DNA from: Zoroaster sp. YZ-2022
Taxonomy: Eukaryota > Echinodermata > Asteroidea > Forcipulatida > Zoroasteridae
Assembly (NCBI GenBank): GCA_029582265.1
Contig: CM055819.1
Coordinates: 43,781,048 to 43,845,047 of the forward strand
Direction of reading: 5' to 3'
Length of the DNA stretch: 64,000 bases
The translations under genes and the position numbers were made by a program. Positions 34,376 to 48,121 of the stretch are shown here, piece by piece (the stretch's first letter is position 1; every line of letters begins with the position of its first letter). Below the pieces are notes generated by a model, which worked only from the letters and a program-made list of their open reading frames with translations, made no database searches and was not told the origin of the DNA.

Positions 34376-37300
34376 AACAATGTTGTACATTTAACAATTT
34401 TGAGCGTTTTGTGAAACCAAATTAAAATCAGTTGATGTGGGGGGGGGGGGTATAATACAAGCCTACATGAACTAAATGCTATGATATTAAAAGTGCATCA
34501 CAGTTATTAAAATCTTATGATACAATTAGATTAATTAATTGTAATCTTTTATTGAACAAGAACATTAAACATGAGTGCATCAAATGCAGTACAAAGCACT
34601 GTAACTGGTAAAACTTCAACAAAATACAACTACATGTCTACAACACTAACCATGATATAAATTTTGTTATACACGTCTGTTGGTTCATACAGAAAACCTT
34701 TATTAAAAGGAGTTGTGCACACACTTAATCAAATCCTCTAGAGTTTGCATCACACTGAATACAAAAGGTGATCACGTTTTTCAGAAAAAAAGTAGCGAAT
34801 ACAAGTTCCATGTTTAGTGATAAAAAATGCACGTTATAGATGCTTATTCGAGTGGCTTCAAATTATAGAATTTGAGACGTAGGTAGATTGGTACCAGTAC
34901 CAAGATTAAAACAAGTAAGCTTTTAGAATCAAACTCAATATTTATTTATTTATTTATTTATTTGTTTTGTTTTGAAATTTCCAATACTATACCATGTCTT
35001 TAAAATAAAACCTCATGATGAAGCAATAGACATTGTACAACTTAGAGTTACGTATAATAAGCCTTTTTTGCCACATAATTTGCTTTCACTTAATTGTCTG
35101 TAAATAAAATAACAGAAGTGTTTACTTTTTTTTATAACAGGTTGTACTAGCATATTTGTACCAGAAATTAATTCAAAGATAAAACCGAGTTTCGTCACTT
35201 TACAAAAACGTTAGCTTTCATCGTATCTTGAGTTTTCACTGAAAAAGGGACGTACATTACTTAAGATGATTAGTAAACTTGCACACTTTCAACTGTATAT
35301 TCTGAAGACTTAATAACAAAAATAAATAAATGAGGAAGTTTTTGTAAAACGTGAAAATAGTACAGCTGACTTTTATCCCATTATCCACAGCGAGAAATGG
35401 TCGCTCCAGTGTAACTTCTTAGTGGCAGTCTGCAATGCGAATCGCCCGATATAAATTCACTTTTTGCCTAGTTATTATAGCTCCTTTTCATTTTCACAAA
35501 ATAAATCATTAATTAAGAAGATTAAGTAGGATTAGAAACTTTGCATGGTGGGAATACAGTCTAGTGAGGTTTGCGGCAACACCATGGAAAAAATCTCTCT
35601 GAGTTGTATTGGTTCTCAAAAAGGAGTTGATACACCATCGTTTTTTCTTTTCAGAACCATTACAACTCATAGGGAGATTATTTACATAAACTACATTAAG
35701 ACAATTTACACATTTTGTTTTGCTTTTTCAGTGGTTATTAGTTATAGCCTATGTATTGTCAGTCACGCCATGAACCACAGTATATCAAGTTTTGACTAAA
35801 ACAAGTTTTTGGCATTACCATTTATTTATGGGGCAACATTTAAATAATTTATTTATTCTTACCATTTTTATTTCATTAAAGTGTTTATCTTCACTAAGTT
35901 TTATCCGATTTTGCAGAGTAACTACAATGAAAACAACCGTGCAATGAAGTGACATATTAGTAAAGTCACTTCATAACACGTACTTACTCCCATAGCACCT
36001 TGATGTCATCAAAGTGCATAGGGTGAAAATGTTATTCCATGAATAGATAGGGTCTCTTTCAAGATTTATGAAATACAGTAAAAAGAAAGTTTTTCAAAGT
36101 GATGAGTTAAAACAAAATTATGATTTGGATTCTTATACAGGATGTATGCGGAATGAGGCACCCAAAATATCACTAAGTCCTAGTCTTTTCCCCTCAAAAC
36201 ACCAGAAATCAGGATAGGCCTACGTTGTTTCGATGATACATAAATTCCGTTTAGCTATCAAAACAGCCCTGGGGGTGGTTGCCAAGAGAGTAGAATCACT
36301 TTCATTAGATGGTTCTGTTGTTCCTACTGCTCCTGGAGTGTAAAAAATAATAGCAGGGTAAATTACTTATAATATGCTTCAAATAATTTTCATACATTTC
36401 CTGTGGGTATGGAGAGTAGATTCAACAGTAACAAAAACACTTGTAGGACCCCCAATTATTCTAACATTGTACTTGTATTACAGTACCACCCATGAGCATC
36501 ATTCACTGTGTGAGCTGTGCTCCTGGTGTGACCATGGAGCTAATAAAACATCCATAGTGTGACTACCACCCTTTTTTCCTGCCCATGGAGCTAAAATGGA
36601 TAGCTCCAAGCTAGGCCCAAGGGATATTGGTACATGTATTCACATATTGTGGAAATTCGATCAATGGGTGTTGACAGATAACTAACCACAGGATTACTTA
36701 ATTAACAGGGGAAGTTTGTTGGTTTTTGTTTAGAGGGGCTAAAGAAATAAGAACAGTTTTGCTGGTACTTGTGTCATCAGTACCACTCCAGGGTTTCAAA
36801 CAGGCACAAGAGATATGGTGCAAAATTGTCAAACTTCAATTTGGATGTCTGTCTGCATGCAGTTTACATATAGGCCTATGTTGGCAAATTAAACTATAAA
36901 AATAAGTTTTGGTAAATAAAAACAATATTAAACTATTTGTTGTATTTCGTATGTAAAAATCTACATATTACCCAATAAAGTTTCATTATTTTTTGAAAAC
37001 TAGGCCTTAAAACTGAGTTTATAAATATTGCTAGACCAGGACCATCAAGTATATCCATTTTTAAGACACACATGGAACATGAGTTATAATAAAGACCTGC
37101 ATACATTGTACAACAAAAGTACACAAGAAAAATACATGTGCAAGGGCATTCTAAAATATTTTTCAAAAATCAACAATAGTCTGTCTACCCTTATGTTTGG
37201 GCAACAAAAATTTACACACAAAAAGTATTGATGCATTCCATTATGAATTCGACCAAACTACTGTAATGGGGGGGGGGGGGGTATCTGCTGTGCATGCCAC

Positions 37301-38030
37301 AGACCACAACTTGAATTGCACACCCCTGCCTCCCATGCATCAATATTAAATTAAGTTTCAAAAAGTGCAATAGGAAATCTTAGTTTAAAAAAGTGGTTAT
37401 ATATAAATAAACAAACCGAATAAAGTTGTATTTTTAGAATGAAATTGAAACACTATTGGCTGGCAGTGCACATGCCGATAGGTTTTGCCCGGTTTAAAAT
37501 TACTGATGTTACTCACCCCATTTCTCTCCTTCTTTTAACATCATAAGAAGGGAGGGATCAGATTTGATAAGTTCTTCCATTACCTCCTCATCAAATCATG
37601 TGTCAATTATTGCCCCGTCTTTTTTCGTCAACGAATGTTAGGGAGCCATCATCAGCTGCAATGCCAAACTTCTTTTTATTATTATTATTATTATTTCTGG
37701 TTTATTAAAACATTGCACTTGTAGCCAAAGGCTAAATTGAGGCAAAGTATACAATTAACCACACTCAACAATTACTAAATACATAATAAAACATTAAAAA
37801 TACATGCACAAAATAGGACACAAAACTAATTACCATTCACTGCATAAAGAATAAATAGGCCTATGATATGTTTGTGTTAAAATCTAAATCACCCAATATT
37901 AAACTATTAGGCCTATTGTTTTTTAGTTTTTTTCTTTTTTCTTGAGTTAGTGTACATTTTTGCTGAATATTATTAAAATCCTCTGTGACTGAAAATCCTC
38001 TCCCACAATACATGTATTGTAGGCCTACGT
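34376..38030. other. Body of nested element, no gene seen
   Basis: AT-rich sequence with G runs (34438-34450 and 37266-37281) and a short TTA tract (37675-37696). Open frames are under 100 codons with no recognisable domain. Confidence 0.5.
35533..35675 (+). repeat. Penelope terminal-repeat-like fragment
   Basis: AGAAACTTTGCATGGTGGGA begins the block, which continues with GCGGCAACACCATGG and ends near TTTTTTCTTTTCAGAACCATT. The same order of words (TTTGCATGGTG, CGGTGACACCATG, TTCTTTTCAGAAC) occurs in the Penelope-like terminal repeat at 15.36-15.45 kb and in the remnant at 18.3-18.4 kb. Confidence 0.55.
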
Positions 38031-38530
38031 AACCGTCGTAAGGGTACATGCAAAAGAATTGTAAAACTACACAGCAATCATAGATCAGGCTTAAGTAGCT
38101 TAGCCATAGCATAGGCTAATGATTAATATCACGCAGATGCCTTCAAAATTCAATTCAACCTCATGTACAAAGTACAACTAAGGCTAAACATGGACTGCCT
38201 ATAACTTATAAGTTACAACAATACAAGATAATACTTCAACCATGACATACAACATGTACAATGACTGTACATGACATAGGACCGTCGTAAGGGTACATGC
38301 TCGTCGCTTAGCCTTAGCCCTCTGTCGCTCGCAGGGAGAAAGACGACTTTTTTAACGTGTAACAGATGGCAGTTTCAAGGTCAAAGGTGACTTTTCGTGG
38401 CACGAATTTGTCCGTCGGGCATTGACGAGCCTGCCTCTTTAAGTAGCTTAGCCATAGCATAGGCTAATGATTAATAGCACGCAGCTGCTTTCAATTCAAC
38501 CTAAACATGGCCTATACAAGATAACACTTC
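38031..38530 (+). repeat. Local direct duplication
   Basis: ACCGTCGTAAGGGTACATGC occurs at 38030 and 38281, and AAGTAGCTTAGCCATAGCAT then AGGCTAATGATTAAT at 38092 and 38441. The order is the same in both, with a short extra segment in the second copy. Confidence 0.8.
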
Positions 38531-39042
38531 AACCATGACATAGGACCCTGCAGTGTACACGTACAATATACAGCCCGTGTACATGTACACGTAAAGTATA
38601 CTGTAAATTTGTATTTTTACGAGGGCAAAATACACGTTGAAAACTCACTTACCATTTTCGATGAACTTTTCAAAATCCGCCTGGTAAGATAGGATTTTAG
38701 TCGTATGTCGTCCACCCGTAATTATTCGTACTATTGGCATTGTCAAATTAACGATGAGATACGATTGTTTTTCCTTATAAATGCGATAGAATCCTACGAC
38801 TTTCAACAAAACGTACAAAGGGACGACGCTACACGTCACTTTTAATTGACCAATCATTATTGTCGATCTCTCCGCGCAAGCGCATTTCATGTTTTTAACA
38901 CTGCTATAAATCAACACCACAGTAATACTTTTTCTACCAGCCCAATTGAATTTAAAGGGTGTTATTTTAACACTGAATGAATCACCACAACGGTTACACC
39001 AGTGTAGTGTTAACCATTTAACACCCGAGTTTTTGCAGTGTA

Positions 39043-41901
39043 ATGGTATCGGTAAAAGGGACAGGTAAGTGGAGTATTCCTGCATTGCGCCAGGTCCCAA
39101 GGAAAAAGCTGACAAATGTGTCAGCTATGGTAAGTAGAATCCTTGGGACGGTAAGTACTACTAATCTTTCTGAAATTAACGATCTTGTCTTTGCAGGTGC
39201 AGTTGTAGTAGCGGAGAGATCAGGGGTAAAATCTTCACATTCACAATCACGACATAAAAATAATAAACCTTGGTGGAAACGCAGACTTGAGGGCCAAATT
39301 AACGAGTTACGCAAAGATCTCAGTAGAATAGAGCAAATGGATAGAGGTGCAATGAAAGATTCAGATATGAGGAACAGATTAATGAAGAAGTATCAAGTAA
39401 AAGGAAAGGGGATGAGTGTAGTTAAGGAAGAAATAAAGCAAAGGGTCAAGGCGAAGGCTGCGAAAGTAAAGAGGTACGATGACAGAGTCAGGCAGTTTCA
39501 TCAAAATCGCCTATTCAGTACAAATCAACGTCAATTATTCAAAGAAATGGACGGGAAATGTGACAACTCACAAGTGGGCCCAGAGCCAGCAGAGGCAAGG
39601 AATTTTTGGGGTGGCCTTTGGGATCAGCCTGGTGATCATAACAGACAAGCAGAATGGTTAGCCGACGTGAAAGACGAGTTAAAGAATGTACAACAACAAG
39701 AGGGATTTCAGATTGATGTGAGCAAGGTGAAGAAACAGTTGAGGAAAGTGCCAAATTGGAAAGCCCCGGGACCAGAACAAGTGCACGGATACTGGCTAAA
39801 GAACTTCAGTAGTCTTCACGAAAGAATAGCCCAGCAGCTGCAACAATGCTTAGTGCGTGGCAACGTTCCGACGTGGATGACTGAAGCAAGAACGGTTCTC
39901 ATCATGAAGGACATTAAGAAGGGTAACGTTGCAAGTAACTATCGACCTATTACATGTCTACCCATGATGAATAAACTTCTGACCGGTATCATTGCAGAAG
40001 ATCTGTATAGCCACATAGAAGATCAGCAGTTATTTCCAGATGAGCAGAAAGGTTGCAAGAAGCGGTCAAGAGGAACGAAAGACCAACTCATCATTGATAA
40101 GAGGGTGCTAAAGGACTGTAGGAACAGGAAAACTAATCTGGCCATGGCATGGATAGATTACAAGAAGGCATACGACATGGTATCACACTCATGGATTATG
40201 GAATGTTTGGATATGTTAGGGGCAGCTGATGCGGTGAAATGTCTTCTGGGTGAGAGCATGAAGACATGGAGAACAAATCTGATGGCCAGCGATGAATGTC
40301 TTGGTAAGGTAAACATCAGACGAGGTATTTTCCAGGGTGATTCTCTGTCTCCACTGTTGTTTGTTTTGGCGCTGTTCCCTTTGACGATGATTTTGCGGAA
40401 GGTTAGTGCGGGATACGAGATGACGAAGGATGGATGCAGGATTAATCATCTTCTCTTCATGGACGACCTGAAGTTGTTTGCGAAGAACGAGAAAGAGATT
40501 GATTCCTTGGTGCAGATGGTACGGATCTTCAGCGATGACATCGGCATGAAGTTTGGTCTGGAGAAATGTGCTGCGATGACCATGAAGAGGGGTAAAAGGG
40601 TACATTCGGATGGAATTGCTTTACCAGATGGCACACAATTGAGGGCGTTGGGTGAAGAAGAAAGTTATAAGTATCTTGGAGTGCTTGAAGCAGATCATGT
40701 ACTGCACGAGGAATCGAAAGAGAGACTTAAGAAAGAGTATATAAGACGAGTGAAGAAGTGTTTGAAGTCCAAGCTGAATGGAGGGAATATGATAAAGGCG
40801 ATCAACACTTGGGCTGTGTCACTAATGAGATACAGTGCGGTTATTGTCGAGTGGACTAAGGCAGATCTAGATGTTGCTGACAGGAAAACGAGGAAAATAA
40901 TGACGATGTACGGTATGTTACATCCACGGTCGAATGTCAGCAGACTCTATCTACCAAGGTCAGAGGGCGGAAGAGGGTTACTTAGTGTATCAGACAGTGT
41001 TAACATCGAGAGGAGCTTGCAGTGTCATGTAAGAAGTACTCGGGAAAAGTTGTTGAAGGTTGCGCAGAAATACATGAAGGCAGACGAATTAGGTCCAAAG
41101 GAGTATAAGAATCAAAGAAGAGAAGAAAGAACACGAGATTGGCAGGAAAAACCACTTCACGGCCGATTCCTGAGATGTACAGAAGTGGCAAGTAGCAAGA
41201 CTTGGGAATGGTTGAGGAGAGGAGAACTAAAGAAAGAAACTGAGGGTCTGATTACTGCAGCGCAAGACCAGTCTCTGCCGACGAATGTGATGAAGGCAAG
41301 GATCGAGAAGTCAGATGTCTCTTCTATGTGCAGAATGTGCAATGCGGCGGAGGAGACTGTATTTCACATTGTCAGCGAATGCAGAGTGCATGCTCAGACA
41401 GAGTACAAAGGCAGACACGACAAGTTGGCCAAGGTGATCCATTGGGATCTATGTAAGAAGTACGGTGTCAAGGTGCAATCGAAGTGGTACGACCATGTGC
41501 CGGAAAAGGTTGAAGAAACGGATCATGTCAAGATTCTCTGGGACTTCAACATCCAGACAGATCATGTTATAGAACATAGACGGCCGGATGTTGTTGTCTT
41601 GGATAAGCATGCAAATATGTGTCATCTTATTGATATAGCTGTGCCGGGTGATAGTAGAGTAGCTTCGAAGGAGAAGGAGAAGGAGAAGGTACAGAAATAT
41701 CAGGATTTAGCGAGAGAACTCCGCAAGCTGTGGCAAGTCAAGGTGAAGGTAATTCCTGTGGTAGTGGGAGCACTGGGTACAATTCCGAAGGCGTTGGAGA
41801 AACATCTCAAGGAGATAGGAACATCTGTTAGAGTAGAACTACTACAGAAGGCGGCACTCTTAGGTACAGCAAGGATTCTGCGAAAGACACTCGAGATCTA
41901 A
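39043..41901 (+). CDS. RLE LINE polyprotein, C-terminal 952 codons (reverse transcriptase and endonuclease)
   Basis: An uninterrupted frame. It would reverse-transcribe element RNA at a nicked target (target-primed reverse transcription). Visible order, in residues from the first ATG: a segment with PALRQVPRKKL near 13; basic region with WWKRRLEGQINELRKDLSRI near 77; reverse transcriptase with NWKAPGPEQVHGYW (about 238), DYKKAYDMVSHSW (about 372), GIFQGDSLSPLLF (about 428) and catalytic FMDDLKLF (about 470); zinc knuckle CRMCNAAEETVFHIVSEC, a CX2CX8HX4C pattern (about 762); restriction-like nuclease with RRPDVVVL (about 846), IDIAVPGD (about 863) and EKVQKYQ (about 880). The ATG directly follows the nested insertion, so it is an internal codon of the original protein. 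With the 5' part broken, the copy is probably inactive despite this clean frame. Confidence 0.9.
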   Translation: MVSVKGTGKWSIPALRQVPRKKLTNVSAMVSRILGTVSTTNLSEINDLVFAGAVVVAERSGVKSSHSQSRHKNNKPWWKRRLEGQINELRKDLSRIEQMDRGAMKDSDMRNRLMKKYQVKGKGMSVVKEEIKQRVKAKAAKVKRYDDRVRQFHQNRLFSTNQRQLFKEMDGKCDNSQVGPEPAEARNFWGGLWDQPGDHNRQAEWLADVKDELKNVQQQEGFQIDVSKVKKQLRKVPNWKAPGPEQVHGYWLKNFSSLHERIAQQLQQCLVRGNVPTWMTEARTVLIMKDIKKGNVASNYRPITCLPMMNKLLTGIIAEDLYSHIEDQQLFPDEQKGCKKRSRGTKDQLIIDKRVLKDCRNRKTNLAMAWIDYKKAYDMVSHSWIMECLDMLGAADAVKCLLGESMKTWRTNLMASDECLGKVNIRRGIFQGDSLSPLLFVLALFPLTMILRKVSAGYEMTKDGCRINHLLFMDDLKLFAKNEKEIDSLVQMVRIFSDDIGMKFGLEKCAAMTMKRGKRVHSDGIALPDGTQLRALGEEESYKYLGVLEADHVLHEESKERLKKEYIRRVKKCLKSKLNGGNMIKAINTWAVSLMRYSAVIVEWTKADLDVADRKTRKIMTMYGMLHPRSNVSRLYLPRSEGGRGLLSVSDSVNIERSLQCHVRSTREKLLKVAQKYMKADELGPKEYKNQRREERTRDWQEKPLHGRFLRCTEVASSKTWEWLRRGELKKETEGLITAAQDQSLPTNVMKARIEKSDVSSMCRMCNAAEETVFHIVSECRVHAQTEYKGRHDKLAKVIHWDLCKKYGVKVQSKWYDHVPEKVEETDHVKILWDFNIQTDHVIEHRRPDVVVLDKHANMCHLIDIAVPGDSRVASKEKEKEKVQKYQDLARELRKLWQVKVKVIPVVVGALGTIPKALEKHLKEIGTSVRVELLQKAALLGTARILRKTLEI

Positions 41902-41982
41902 GGCTACGGGACGTAGCTTGACTCGAGGTGTAACCGGCAGAAAGGAAAACAAGATCTTTCTTTTCATGCTGTGCTAATCCGA

Positions 41983-42341
<359 letters not shown>

Positions 42342-42344
42342 CCT

Positions 42345-42830
42345 ATTGCTATAATAGGGCGACAGTGGCAAAATTTGTATATTTGGGCGACAGTGCATTT
42401 TCTCCAAAATTAACAATTATTTGTTTGTTATTTCTATAAATAATTAACTTATTTGCATTAATTAGCTACTTACTTGATTGATTAACTGATAGACCCTGTT
42501 CTAGGATATAACCTCTTTTGGTGTCGCCCTAATATTTTTTTACTACTTTTGCTAGAATGGGGCGACATTCCAGTGACAGTGCTTTTTTTCACAAACTACC
42601 CATGATTTTTTTGTTATTTCTATAAATAATTAATTTATTTGCATTAATTAGCAAATTAATTGATTGATTTACATTTACACATTTGTTTTTAGGATATAAC
42701 TACTTGGTGTCGCCCTAAGTAATTTTTAACTACTTACGCTACATTAGGGCGACATTGTTATGTGTCGCCCGATTACAGCAAGTGTAATATAAACATGAAA
42801 ATTCCACATTGTGGCGACATGTGCATTATT
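42345..42830. repeat. GGGCGACA/TGTCGCCC hairpin cluster, right copy
   Basis: Mirror of 11900-12385. The adjacent GGGCGACA and TGTCGCCC words around 42747-42771 form the same 8-bp stem with 8-nt loop. Confidence 0.75.
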
Positions 42831-44489
42831 TTTCTAATCACATATGTTTTGAGTTGTATTATATTTCTGATTTGACAGAAATAAGAGTTGTGATAATTAA
42901 CCTAGCCTCTGATGGGTCCTCCTGAGTAAATGAAGGGACGATGGAGATCATAAAACAAAGGTTTTTCAAGGATTTTGACTGGGGGGGGGGGGATTCAGAA
43001 TGAAAGATAAAGTCACTCAAAAGTAAGATGTAGTGGTAAGATGTAGAAAATTATTCGGGCAAGTATTGCTCAACAACTTGCAGAATATTTTACCCAAACG
43101 AGGCATCAACAACTAGAGTTAGAATGAACGCTCCCATCTGTTTGTCAGACTGCCAAAAATACACTCATGATAGTTTTGATAAATTCCGCTGGCAAGTATT
43201 GTACAACGTTTACCAAAGTCAAACATCATGAACTATAATAGTAATGAACGCTCCGAATGCACATTATATTCAGCCAAGATTGTTATCTTTGGCAATGTTC
43301 ACTTTTGCCATTTTTTGATGAATTGAGAACAGACGGCCAAATATTTTTTGAACTTTCAAATTTATGACAATTATAGCAATTTCCGCTGGCAAGCGCTCAA
43401 CAACTTACAGAATATTTACCAGTGGCGTAAATCCGTGTTAAAAACGGGAGGGGTGTATTTGCCCGAGGTCAGTTTTTCAGGCATGGGTGCTAGGGGTGAA
43501 CAAAACCTCCCCCAATGTACTTTAAAACTGCATCTTGTTGACATTTTTTTTCTTTTCCCCCTTTTTTCTATAAAAAAACACACAATATATTTGTAAAATA
43601 ACTAACAATCGGCAGGCCATGGGAGGGTGATTGTGCTCCCAGAGGTCCAGTAGCGGAACTAGGGTTTCATTTGTAGGGGGCTGAGTATGCACCAGTTTTT
43701 CTAGGCAGCACCATCAAATTCGTGGGGTCAATGGGAGAATGAAGAGAAGTCCTCGGTTTACCGTGTCGACAACGATATGAATGTGTGTGTGTGAGGGGGG
43801 GGGGGGCGAGCTCGAAGCTGCGCCAATTTTATCTGGGGGGGAGGTCACTATTTTGTGATAAATTGAGAACAGACTGCCAAATAAATACACTAAAATTTAA
43901 GATTAAAAATTGGAGCTGGGCACCCCATGCCACCCTCCCCCCTCACGAGGGAGTTTGGCGGTGCCCTTTTGGAAAAATTGGTGCATCCCATCATGGCCCT
44001 GCAAATTAGACTAGTTTGTCTCAAAATATCGTCCCAGAATTTCAATAGTTTCCTGACATTTTCCACAATTCCTTATTATTCTAAACAATCCTCATTTCAA
44101 AATCTTCAAATCGTTTTTTAAAAATGTCCAGAATTCCCTATTCTCTCCGATACTTCATACATTTTGCTTGCCAGTGGTGGTGTTGGGGGGGGGGGGGGGG
44201 GAAGAGAATTGATCACCCCCCCCGGCACCAAAAACGGTTTACGATTGTGGAAAAAAACATTGCCCGTGGTGGTGGGGGGTGGGGGGATGGAATATTTTAT
44301 CACCACCACCCCACCGGTTCCCAACCGGGATACGCCATTGTGTGTTGGTCCCGCAAATGGAGCATCTCAGAGCTCGCATGCCCCCACCCACCCCCATCTC
44401 CACTTCAAAATATCGATCACCGGCAAGTGCTCAACAGCTAACAGAATATTTACCCAAACCCAGCATCATCAACTATACAGTGAGAATAA

Positions 44490-47400
44490 ATGATCTCAAT
44501 GCTTGAATCTCCACAATGGGGCGACAGTTATATGTCGACCTATTGTACATATTTTCCGCAAAAGATTGTTATCTTTGACAATGTTCACGTTCGATATTTT
44601 GGAGAAAGTTGAGAGCAGACTGCCAAATAAATACACTTACATTTATTATACGATATGGAAGTTATTCAGAAGCAAATAAGGCTCATCAACTTGCAGAATA
44701 TTTACCCAAACCATGCATGCATCATCAACTAGAGTATATATAATGAATGATCCCAATGTTTGAATCTCCACAATGGAGCGACAGTTATATGTCGACCTAT
44801 TGTACATATTTTCAGCAAAGATTGTTATTTTGACAATGTTCACGTTCGATATTTTGGGGTAAGTTGAGAGCAGACTGCCAAATAAATATACTTACATTTA
44901 TTATACGATATGGAATATATTCCAAGGAAAATAAGGCTCATCAACTTGCAGAATGTTTACCCAAACCATGCATGCATCATCAACTAGAGTATATAGAATG
45001 AATGATCACAATGATTGAATCTCCACAATGGGGCGACAGTTATATGTCGACCTATTGTACATATTTTCCGCAAAGATTGTTATCTTTGACAATGTTCACG
45101 CTCGATATTTTGGAGAAAGTTGAGAGCAGACTGCCAAATAAATACACTTACATTTATTATATGATATGGAAGATATTCCGAGGCAAATAAGGCTCATCAA
45201 CTTGCAGAATGTTTACCCAAACCATGCATGCATCATCAACTAGAGTATATAGAATGAATGATCTCAATGTTTGAATCTCCACAATGGGGCGACAGTTATA
45301 TGTCGACCTATTGTACATATTTTCCGCAAAAGATTGTTATCTTTGATAATGTTCACGCTCGATATTTTGGAGAAAGTTGAGAGCAGACTGCCAAATAAAT
45401 ACACTTACATTTATTATACGATATGGAAGATATTCCGAGGCAAATAAGGCTCATCAACTTGCAGAATGTTTACCCAAACCATGCATGCATCATCAACTAG
45501 AGAATGAATGATCCCAATGTGTGAATCTCCACAATGGGGCGACAGTTATATGTCGACCTATTGTACATATTTTCCGCAGATTGTTATCTTTGACAATGTT
45601 CACGTTCGATATTTTGGAGTAAGTTGAGAGCAGACTGCCAAATAAATACACTTACATTTATTATACGATATGGAAGATATTCCGAGGCAAACAAGGTTCA
45701 TCAACTTGCAGAATGTTTACCAAAACCATGCATGCATCATCAACTAGAGTATATAGAATGAATGATCTCAATGTTTGAATCTCCACAATGGGGCGACAGT
45801 TATATGTCGACCTATTGTACATATTTTCCGCAAAAGATTGTTATCTTTGACAATGTTCACGCTCGATATTTTGGAGAAAGTTGAGAGCAGACTGCCAAAT
45901 AAATACACTTACATTTATTATATGATATGGAAGATATTCCGAGGCAAATAAGGCTCATCAACTTGCAGAATGTTTACCCAAACCATGCATGCATCATCAA
46001 CTAGAGTATATAGAATGAATGATCTCAATGTTTGAATCTCCACAATGGGGCGACAGTTATATGTCGACCTATTGTACATATTTTCCGCAAAAGATTGTTA
46101 TCTTTGATAATGTTCACGCTCGATATTTTGGAGAAAGTTGAGAGCAGACTGCCAAATAAATACACTTACATTTATTATACGATATGGAAGATATTCCGAG
46201 GCAAATAAGGCTCATCAACTTGCAGAATGTTTACCCAAACCATGCATGCATCATCAACTAGAGTATATAGAATGAATGATCCCAATGTTTGAATCTCCAC
46301 AATGGGGCGACAGTTATATGTCGACCTATTGTACATATTTTCCGCAAAGATTGTTATCTTTGACAATGTTCACGTTCGATATTTTGGAGTAAGTTGAGAG
46401 CAGACTGCCAAATAAATACACTTACATTTATTATACGATATGGAAGATATTCAGAGGCAAATAAGGCTCATCAACTTGCAGAATGTTTACCCAAACCATG
46501 CATGCATCATCAACTAGAGAATGAATGATCCCAATGTTTGAATCTCCACAATGGGGCGACAGTTATATGTCGACCTATTGTACATATTTTCCGGACAGAT
46601 TGTTATCTTTGACAATGTTCACGTTCGATATTGTGGGATAAGTTGAGAGCAGACTGCCAAATAAATACACTTACATTTATTATATGATATGGAAGATATT
46701 CCGAGGCAAATAAGGCTCATCAACTTGCCGAATGTTTACCCAAACCATGCATGCATCATCAACTAGAGAATGAATGATCCCAATGTGTGAATCTCCACAA
46801 TGGGGCGACAGTTATATGTCGACCTATTGTACATATTTTCCGCAGATTGTTATCTTTGACAATGTTCACGTTCGATATTTTGGAGTAAGTTGAGAGCAGA
46901 CTGCCAAATAAATACACTTACATTTATTATACGATATGGAAGATATTCCGAGGCAAATAAGGTTCATCAACTTGCCGAATGTTTACCCAAACCATGCATG
47001 CATCATCAACTAGAGTATATAGAATGAATGATCCCAATGTTTGAATCTCCACAATGGGGCGACAGTTATATGTCGACTTATTGTACATATTTTCCGCAAA
47101 GATTGTTATCTTTGACAATGTTCACTTTCGACATTTTTGGATAAGTTGAGAGCAGATCGACTGCCAAATAAATACACAATGGGGCGACAGTTATATGTCG
47201 ACATATTGTACATTTTTTCCGCAAAGATTGTTATCTTTGGCATTGTTTACGTTCGCCATTTTGTGATAAATTGAGAACAGACTGCCAAATAAATACACTT
47301 ACATTTATTATATGATACGGAAGATATTCCGAGGCAAATAAGGCTCATCAACTTGCAGAATGTTTACCCAAACCATGCATGCATCATCAACTAGAGTATA

Positions 47401-47690
47401 TAGAATGAATGATCCCAATGTTTGAATCTCCACAATGGGGCGACAGTTATATGTCGACCTATTGTACATATTTTCCGCAAAGATTGTTATCTTTGACAAT
47501 GTTCACTTTCGAGATTTTTGGATAAGTTGAGAGCAGATCGACTGCCAAATAAATACACAATGGGGCGACAGTTATATGTCGACATATTGTACATTTTTTC
47601 CGCAAAGATTGTTATCTTTGGCATTGTTTACGTTCGCCATTTTGTGGTAAATTGAGAACAGACTGCTAAATAAATACACTCAAATTTAAG
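44490..47690 (-). repeat. 256-bp satellite array, right copy (about 12 units)
   Basis: Same unit as 4440-10265, opposite orientation, with roughly half the units. Units with the short AATCTGCGG deletion and the GCGTGAACATT variant occur in both arms, so both arrays descend from one array that has since changed length. Confidence 0.95.
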
Positions 47691-47785
47691 ATATATGACA
47701 TTTACCCAAACCAGGCATCATCAACTACCCATTGATAAGAAATTGGGTTTCAACATGCAATCGTATCCCCCTTCATTTTCTCATA

Positions 47786-48121
47786 TTATAGCCGGTCTAG
47801 ATTGCACCTGAAGGGAGCTATACCACTCAAAATTTCAAGTTTCCCAAACTTTGACAATTTTCCCCAAGTTATTGTTATAATTGGAGCCGGGCACCCGTCC
47901 ATGCTTTCCACCAGTGGCAGAAAAATTGTGTCACAATTGTGAGACTCGGACAGTACGACAAAATCGGAGATGGCGAAGCATTGTGAAACGAAGGAGAAAA
48001 AAAGAAAACAAACAAAATCTCCATCGATGTACGAGTATTGAATGATTAACCCCAGTTCTTTAAATCTCCACAGCAAGAAAATTAGTTCGCTCTTTTTTCT
48101 CTCCAAATTATTCTTCGCCAA
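47786..48121 (-). other. 111-codon open frame, intact only in right arm
   Basis: The frame includes ELIFLLWRFKELGLIIQYSY and VESMDGCPAPIITITWGKLS. It lacks an ATG at its start and the left-arm copy (4042-4378) is shifted by an indel. I do not regard it as a gene. It is listed because it is the longest non-repeat frame within the arms. Confidence 0.2.

Larger units (their letters stand above)
33816..39040. mobile_element. Nested 5.2-kb element with CACTGCAAAA terminal inverted repeats
   Basis: The left end CACTGCAAAACTGGAGTGTT and the right end, read inward, CACTGCAAAAACTCGGGTGT form imperfect inverted repeats of about 40 bp, rich in GGTGTTA words. TA lies directly outside both ends (33814-33815 and 39041-39042) and could be a TA target duplication or part of the inverted repeat. 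It splits the LINE frame. No transposase was recognised inside, so it seems non-autonomous. A TA duplication would suit Tc1/mariner-type transposition, but superfamily assignment is uncertain. Confidence 0.7.
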
